Made by a program: the position numbers and the translations under genes
Notes under the pieces: model-generated
What the model saw: only the letters and a program-made list of their open reading frames with translations
The model's database searches: none
What the model was told of the DNA's origin: nothing
Shown here: piece by piece, positions 58,776 to 64,000 of the stretch
Layout of the letters: the number at the start of each line of letters is the position of its first letter
How positions within the stretch are numbered: the stretch's first letter is position 1
From: Perkinsus chesapeaki
Lineage: Eukaryota; Perkinsozoa; Perkinsida; Perkinsidae
Length of the DNA: 64,000 nt
Reading direction: 5' to 3'
Assembly (NCBI GenBank): GCA_013115145.1
Contig: JAAPAO010000001.1
Location: forward strand, 124,001 to 188,000

Positions 58776-59031
58776 GGCTACAAGGCAAGTGCTATCGACC
58801 CCTACGGTACCCAACTTCCTGTCTGCAAACTCAACAGTCTGGGCCAATCAAACATTGAAAAAATCACGCACGTGTGGTATTGTCCGTTTTGGAGCTACTG
58901 GCGAATTCTTGTCGGTTTCTTTACCGGCCCAGACCGCTGAAGAGCAACGAGCGCCTTCTTAAGGTAGTGTCTTTGATTGGCGGCAGTGTCTACAGAACGA
59001 GAATATTCTGATAGAAAAACCGTACAACAGG

Positions 59032-59781
59032 TCAACGCCTACCCCACTTGTCCAGAATGGCGACCTTACAGACCTCCGTCTCCGCTATCCTCCTCGCATA
59101 TCGCTGAAGGCTCTCTTCCTGAATCCAAGCACCTTAGTTACCAAACCACAATCCATTAGCTTACATCACACCCTTCGTGAGGTATAGCAAAAGCACCCTT
59201 CATCCACTTGAGCTTGATATGGCTAAGTCTGGGAGAGGTGTACACAACCTCACCGGGCAGACCAATATCATTGAGAGCCTGATGGAAGCATTGAGACCAA
59301 TATAGGTCCACAGTAGACCACCTGAACTATCTGGGTCTCTTTACGGCTATCCCTATGCCGATCAGCATCCAGCCTTGCCAACTTCATGAGGCTCTGAGAC
59401 TGAGTAGGAACCTGAAGAGAGCATCGCCCTCCATACATGAGGTGCACATACAAACGACTTCATTCCTGCAAATGTGAGCATCTCCTCAACTTCTATGAGG
59501 TCGGATACAAAAGAGCCTAGGAAAAGATACTTCAAGTCGACCTCAAGATACCTACGGCCTTCCCCAGCGCCTTTGGGTTTGAACCGTGCCGCCTCTAATA
59601 GTGCTTGTCGCATCCTTTGAAGAGGAGAGCTCGGTGATCGATCCGCCTGAGTAAAACATACTTTCAATAAAAAGCAGATACTCACAATAGCATGTGGTTG
59701 ATCCACTAGATGCCTGCAGGCCTGTAAGGCGGCTACAGAGGGTACAGATGCTTGGAGGGATACAGCTGTTCTGGTGAGCAT
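59032..59781 (-). CDS. Unknown protein, possibly mitochondrial
   Basis: Exons from ATG 59781: MLTRTAVSLQASVPSVAALQ (basic/hydroxylated, presequence-like). After a 39-nt intron come PLQRMRQALLEAARFKPKGA, RYLEVDLKYLFLGSFVSDLI, then SLMKLARLDADRHRDSRKET, LPGEVVYTSPRLSHIKLKWM and a last exon LQRYARRIAETEVCKVAILD ending KWGRR with TGA at 59034-59032. About 200 aa. I recognise no domain. Mitochondrial targeting is only suggested by the N-terminus. Middle splice sites are tentative. Confidence 0.5.
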
Positions 59782-60167
59782 GGTTAATATAATCTTAATA
59801 ATATAATACGAGGAGATCTTGTACAGTTATGGGACCGTTGAACCACCAATCGTAGAACCACCACCTGCGCGATATGTTATAATTTCGTGGCGCAGTGACG
59901 CCCGTCACGTCCTTCTCGTAAGTACCGGATAGGATCATCAAAATCAATCCTAGAACGGACCTTCACATTTTGACATCGTCACCGGTACCGATTGTCCCGG
60001 TTTGATAATATCAGTGGAGGGGAGAATGCATGAAAAACCTTCATAGAGACCATTCGCGAGAGGGTTTGCGCCGCACGCAGGCCGCATAGGCTTTACAAGA
60101 GTGGAGTACTCCTCTTATAGGCAGCTCATGATGGTTCCCTGTCTAGGCTCTCAGTGGTGTATCTAAT
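59782..60167. other. Divergent promoter region
   Basis: 386 bp between a minus-strand start (59781) and the uS14m start (60168). No ORF of note. Likely contains both promoters. Confidence 0.45.
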
Positions 60168-60584
60168 ATGGCAGCTCGTAACCCCGGCCCAACACTTCAA
60201 GCAGCTCCTCTTGGTCTACCAACCTTCCGTAGAAGGAATCTTAGGGATCATATGGCAAGGTTGGCATTCAAAGATTCCGAGGTAGATACTTATCTTAACT
60301 TGAGCTAAAGATACTTCATAGGTTAATACGAGGGTATACAAAGTGGTTTACGAGAACTTAGGAGTTTTCGGTAGAATCGACGCCAATAAGATGGTAGGTA
60401 AAAACAGGATACGTAACAGAGACATTCAAGTTGGTCATGCTAATGAGGTTAAAAGGTAATACCGATATAAAAGATACTTCCATTCACCCAAAGATACACC
60501 CGTATGAGCCGATTTGGCTTCCACCAGGCTCTTAGGGAAGGCTGGCTGTTAAAATACGGTTACGATCCGGATAGGGCACGCTGA
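60168..60584 (+). CDS. MRPS14: Mitochondrial small-subunit ribosomal protein uS14m
   Basis: Three exons, 60168-60281, 60322-60455 and 60494-60584, total 339 nt (112 aa) with introns of 40 and 38 nt. RRRNLRDHMARLAFKD matches the N-terminal helix of S14 (RDHKRRxLxxK). The block NRIRNRDIQVGHANEVKRYT then MSRFGFHQALREGWLLKYGY matches the C-terminal signature (RIRNRCxxTGRxRGVxRxFxLSRxxFRELAxxGxLPG). The usual first Cys (NRC) is Asp here and no C-x2-C is present, so this is a zinc-free form. uS14 sits in the head of the small subunit near the decoding region. All exons are shorter than typical ORF cutoffs. Confidence 0.85.
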
Positions 60585-60687
60585 CACTTTGAGCTGCATG
60601 TCAATTTCACCGTGGAGTTTCGGTCGACCATTCCTGTGACTTGGTTGTAGTTATCAATATTCCATCTTTGCTAGTTCGTTATTACCT

Positions 60688-62117
60688 ATGAGCCTTAGTA
60701 GCCCCCCTTCACTACATACAGGCTCACAGTTCCGGTCTATTACAAGTGGTGACCATGGTAGTAGAGAGGGAAGGGAGGCAGAGGAGGAGTATGACCTTGA
60801 AGATCCCATCTCTAGTAACAGTAGCACAACCTCCTCCTCATCTCCATCACACATAGTTGAGCCGCCAGTGAGCGTTGATGAGGTGATGGCTCTCTGGTGG
60901 GTTACCACAGTTTGCTTGCCTATCAGACGATTCTTCTGCGTCAAAGGCTGGCCGACCTAGAGCAGCTCTTGGAGGCATCTCGGTAGTAGAGGTGTCGGCG
61001 TCAACCTGTATGCTCACTACAGGGAAGGTGATCGGCATAACGCCAGGCAAAGGCAGCTTGAAAGGGATGTCTATAAGAAGAAGCTTCAGGACCTTACTCA
61101 GAAGCTCGGAGAGTACGGCAAGCTGCACTTGGACTCTGAGCTGATGGTCGGCTTAGGTTTCAAAGCATGGAAATTAAAGTGTTGGAAATGCAGCAAGAAC
61201 TAAGTGAAGTTAGAGAGGAGAGGCATAAGGTGGCACAGGAGACTGTCAGGCTACGGGAGAGAAATGCCGAGCTGGCTAAGGTGGGGCTCGGGAGTGAGTT
61301 GTGGGAAAGTTGGTAGTAGGAGTACGCTACTAGTGTTGCACGATGGAAGACAAGTGCTGGTGATATAAAGAAGGAGAATGAACGATTGAGAGGGAAGTTG
61401 TCGTCGAAGAGAGACAAAATAAAAAGGCTTGAGGTGAAGGAAATGCGGTAGCTTACCACTGTAGAGTTGGGTACTAGGATGAACTGTCGCATGCCAAGCA
61501 GTTGAATGAGATACATAAAGGTACTGATGCTAGGTTAAGGTAGGGAGGAGGGTTGCATAGGAATATTCACTATCAGCTTTGTATGGCCATTAACTGCTAA
61601 CCTTTGACTTTCTCCAATTTATCATCTGTTTCATCGGCTACATGTTCCATACCGCGGCTCCTTCTCCTCCTCTTCCTAGCACGGGGCAGAGTACTTGGCA
61701 CTCAGGGAGTGTGAAGAGGAGCTAAGGTCCACGAAGATGGATCTTGAGGCAGCCCTTTCAGACGCCAGACATGGCTCACAGGAGGTCCTGTCTTGCCTAC
61801 CATACCTTTGCCACATATCTGTTATAGGTTGCGAACCTTCGTGGCAAATGTAACTCCATTGGTGCTCGTCTAAAAGCAGCAGAGGAGCAGCTAGTGAGGG
61901 CTAGGCGGGCCACAGTTCATCATGCTGAGGAAGCTCCTAGGCCGCCATCCACGGGTTAGTAGTGCGGGGTGCTGCTCTAGGCAACGGGGCACTGCTTGTA
62001 ACAGGAACACTATCGGCCCCTGGGGGTAGGATGGCAGCGCCATCCCAGCTGCCTGCTTCGCCGGAGAGACCTAGGGTAGGGCTGGCTCCAAAGGCTGTTG
62101 CCTTATTAACTGAGTAG
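60688..62117 (+). CDS. Coiled-coil protein, unknown
   Basis: Starts at ATG 60688 with a Ser/Glu-rich head (SREGREAEEEYDLEDP). Exons join in phase to TILLRQRLADLEQLLEASRE, then RQRQLERDVYKKKLQDLTQK, then VLEMQQELSEVREERHKVAQ, then DIKKENERLRGKLSSKRDKI, then HGAEYLALRECEEELRSTKM, then ARLKAAEEQLVRARRATVHH. A Pro-rich end (APSQLPASPERPRVGLAP) leads to TAG at 62115-62117. One intron (61157-61179) would be 23 nt. Extension through a poly-Gln stretch at about 62176-62205 is possible if the TAG is spliced out. No domain beyond coiled coil. Confidence 0.65.
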
Positions 62118-62570
62118 TCGACTGGACGATTGGCGTATGGAGATGTCAGAGCTTACTCTCCCCAAAGGACAGGGTGGCAGCAGCAGCAGCAGCAGCCAAT
62201 GGCAACCATGCCGCACTGTAGGGCCATCACGGTACCGTGAACACTATATGTGGGCAGATTTCCTTCCGCCTCCATTGTCTCCTCAAGCATCAGCTGTCCC
62301 GTTGCCTACAAGGAACTATGTCCCTGTTCTTCAATCGTCGTGTGGTAGATACTCTCCTCAGTACCCCTCCCCACAGGTAAGCGTGCCATCGCTGCTGCTA
62401 GCATGACTTGTTGGTCAGAGGATGGGTTCCTCACCTATCCCTCCGATGCCCATACCTATTGTTAGGAGGCCCCAGTGATGATGCTCATGTTGCTTTTACG
62501 GCTGGTGTTACACAACCATGGGTTGAGTTGTAGTAGCTTTGAGTACCATAAATAGCGTGTTTGTTACTCC
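62118..62570. other. Possible C-terminal exon or 3' region with CAG repeat
   Basis: A (CAG)6-type run at about 62182-62200 would read poly-Gln (WQQQQQQPMATMPH) in one frame or poly-Ser in another. It may be a last exon of the preceding coiled-coil gene. Otherwise no feature. Confidence 0.35.
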
Positions 62571-63447
62571 ATGGGCCGTGCCAAGAAGGGCAGTAAAGCA
62601 CCGCCGACATCACGGAGCGTACGTAACAATAGGTCCACGGGTCGACAGCTTTTTCGAACTCATCAGGCTATAGTGCTGTCAACTGGGGACATCTTGGATG
62701 CCGCTCGAGACCTAAGGGAGCTGCCAGTAACCTTGGGGGACAACATCACCTTTCATCGAGGTGGCAAACTTTCCAAGGCTATATTAGACAAGATAATCGA
62801 TATTACTAGAGATAATATGAAGGTCTTCTTGGAGTCGTCGCCTAGTACAAGTTGATTGCTTCATCAGAGCTCCTACGACGCGGCCCTTGGATGGGACAAT
62901 TGGGATGATCATGTTAAGAGGGATGAGATGACGCATAAGAACTCACGTTTCTTGCTCGAATGGAAAAGTGCTGCTGCTGTTGAATTCCCTGCAACCTTTT
63001 CACGTACTTGTCAGATTCTACACTGCCTCATTCCCCCGACGACCTTGTGGCATTCGTGCACTTTCGCTTTGAAAGAGCAGATGACGACGATCAGGAATCC
63101 GTAGCAACGCCCTTCTCTGCGCTTAACAGGCTTGTTCAGGTCCTCTATGTGTATGAGATACAAGTAGTGCCCTCCCATCAACGACAAGGAGTTGGTCGAC
63201 AGCTCATGCAGCTCGTTGAATCTATTGCTGTCCAATTGGGAATAGATAAGGTGAACATCTCGCCAGCTACTCCTATGCAGCGCCTCACGGCCCCCCTTAG
63301 ATTATGCTTACCTGCCTCAAGAATCGTCCAGAAGGGCTTGCCTTTTATAAATCCAAATTGCACTACGAGCTGCATAGGTCAAGTCCTGAGATATGCGGTC
63401 AGCCGAGCCCTGCATATGAGATACTCCACAAAGATATGCGGAAATGA
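62571..63447 (+). CDS. NAA40: N-alpha-acetyltransferase 40 (NatD), GNAT family
   Basis: Four exons, 62571-62822, 62868-62967, 63015-63250 and 63301-63447, total 735 nt (244 aa), introns 45, 47 and 50 nt. A basic N-terminus (MGRAKKGSKAPPTSRSVRNN) resembles the NAA40 start. LDKIIDITRDNMKSSYD and WDDHVKRDEMTHKNSRFLLE parallel the human segments. The GNAT core has DLVAFVHFRFE, LYVYEIQVVPSHQRQGVGRQ (acetyl-CoA P-loop RxxGxG), IMLTCLKNRPEGLAFYKSKL and the C-terminal SPAYEILHKDMRK (human SYEILSR). NatD acetylates the N-terminal Ser of histones H4 and H2A. The last intronless stretch reads through the motif YELHRSSPEICGQPSPAYEI, so the frame is secure. Confidence 0.92.
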
Positions 63448-63492
63448 AGGCGAACTAGTGAATTATTAAATTGAACGAATGCTCTCCTGCAC

Positions 63493-64000
63493 ATGTCCAC
63501 CGCCGCTATTGGCGCTAGTGTTGCGTTATATACCGTTCAAATCTGTTCTCGTATAGTTGGGAGGCGCCAGTGCTCCAGCGTCTCAGAAAGGCCAGCAATT
63601 TCGGACTATTTGCCCCCACTAGAGCAACGACGGGATCGCCGCCGCCGTCCTGGCTCCATTTCGGGCTTCTTCACCTGGGCACATGACAAGTTCATGGAGA
63701 GGCCTTTGCTGAATGGGATGGTTTTAGTTAACTGTAAAATACTTCCGCGCGGACGCTAATACCACCATCCTCTTCAGGCATTGTGTACGGGGCTTGGAGA
63801 TGCACAGCCTTCAGTTTTCGGGTTACCCCGCGGGAAGGTGAACGTCTGCGGCGGTTTCTTATGAATAATTTCACATGTTCATGGGATGACCTAGTAACCA
63901 AAGGACGATGGCATCAGAGCATCTTATACGGTAAGGCTCACTATGCTCGTCGTGGTAATTGATGCTGCTGCTTTGGCGGCCAGTACAGGTTTCTCTCACA
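63493..64000 (+). CDS. Rhomboid-family intramembrane protease, 3'-truncated by window end
   Basis: Exons 63493-63733, 63778-63930 and 63989-64000 (continuing). The N-terminus MSTAAIGASVALYTVQICSR may be a mitochondrial presequence. Then FFTWAHDKFMERPLLNGMVL, and across a 44-nt intron LVNCIVYGAWRCTAF (rhomboid TM1 with VxxxW/R pattern). After a loop come ERLRRFLMNNFTCSWDDLVT and KGRWHQSILYGFSH, matching the conserved L..GRxHtLLTSxFSH before TM2. The catalytic Ser and His helices lie outside the window. PARL-type mitochondrial rhomboid is my first choice. Confidence 0.75.

Overview
Eukaryotic nuclear DNA from a compact protist genome. I see no bacterial operon signals, no rRNA or tRNA gene, no CRISPR array and no recognisable transposon. 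About 28 genes lie on both strands, often 30 to 300 bp apart, and nearly all are cut by many very short GT-AG introns (typically 36 to 55 nt, a few probably 20 to 31 nt). The gene content (SF-assemblin, a BK-like potassium channel, a CLN3-like protein, a sigma-like GST, a PsuG-PfkB fusion) and the dense intron structure fit an alveolate. Perkinsus is my best guess. It is an inference from style and content, not a proof.

Layout: 1-5.9 kb carries the 3' end of an ER DnaJ co-chaperone, an SF-assemblin (striated fibre) gene and a long coiled-coil gene, all on +. At 6.3-10.4 kb three minus-strand genes follow: a multi-pass RING-H2 protein, an exostosin-family glycosyltransferase and a DUF218 protein. 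At 11-20.7 kb the + strand carries a CLN3/battenin-like protein, V-ATPase subunit e, a PDZ plus coiled-coil plus GRAB-like golgin, the Paf1-complex factor RTF1, and an unknown protein with repeated SPFD-type motifs. At 20.9-31 kb the minus strand carries a 75-residue unknown, the nucleoporin NUP155, and two nuclear-looking unknowns (one with a Myb-like segment, one with an AT-hook). A NIPA-type magnesium transporter and a sigma-like GST occupy 31.4-35.1 kb on +. A BK-like potassium channel (35.6-40.3 kb) and an unknown gene follow on minus. At 42.5-43.6 kb (+) there is a tandem pair of paralogues of unknown family. At 44-57.3 kb (minus) lie a second RING-H2 gene, a pseudouridine glycosidase/kinase fusion and a very large helical unknown. 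The window ends with an MMTAG2-like protein and an unknown on minus, then mitochondrial uS14, a coiled-coil protein, the histone N-acetyltransferase NAA40 and the 5' part of a rhomboid protease on +.

The genes do not form one pathway. They are mostly housekeeping functions (transcription elongation, nuclear pore, Golgi tether, V-ATPase, mitochondrial ribosome) mixed with lineage-specific unknowns. For about ten genes I could join exons into one open frame whose length is an exact multiple of three: SF-assemblin, RING-H2 (6.3-7.5 kb), DUF218, V-ATPase e, the golgin, the 75-aa gene, GST, RING-H2 (44 kb), uS14m and NAA40. Boundaries of the larger genes are approximate.
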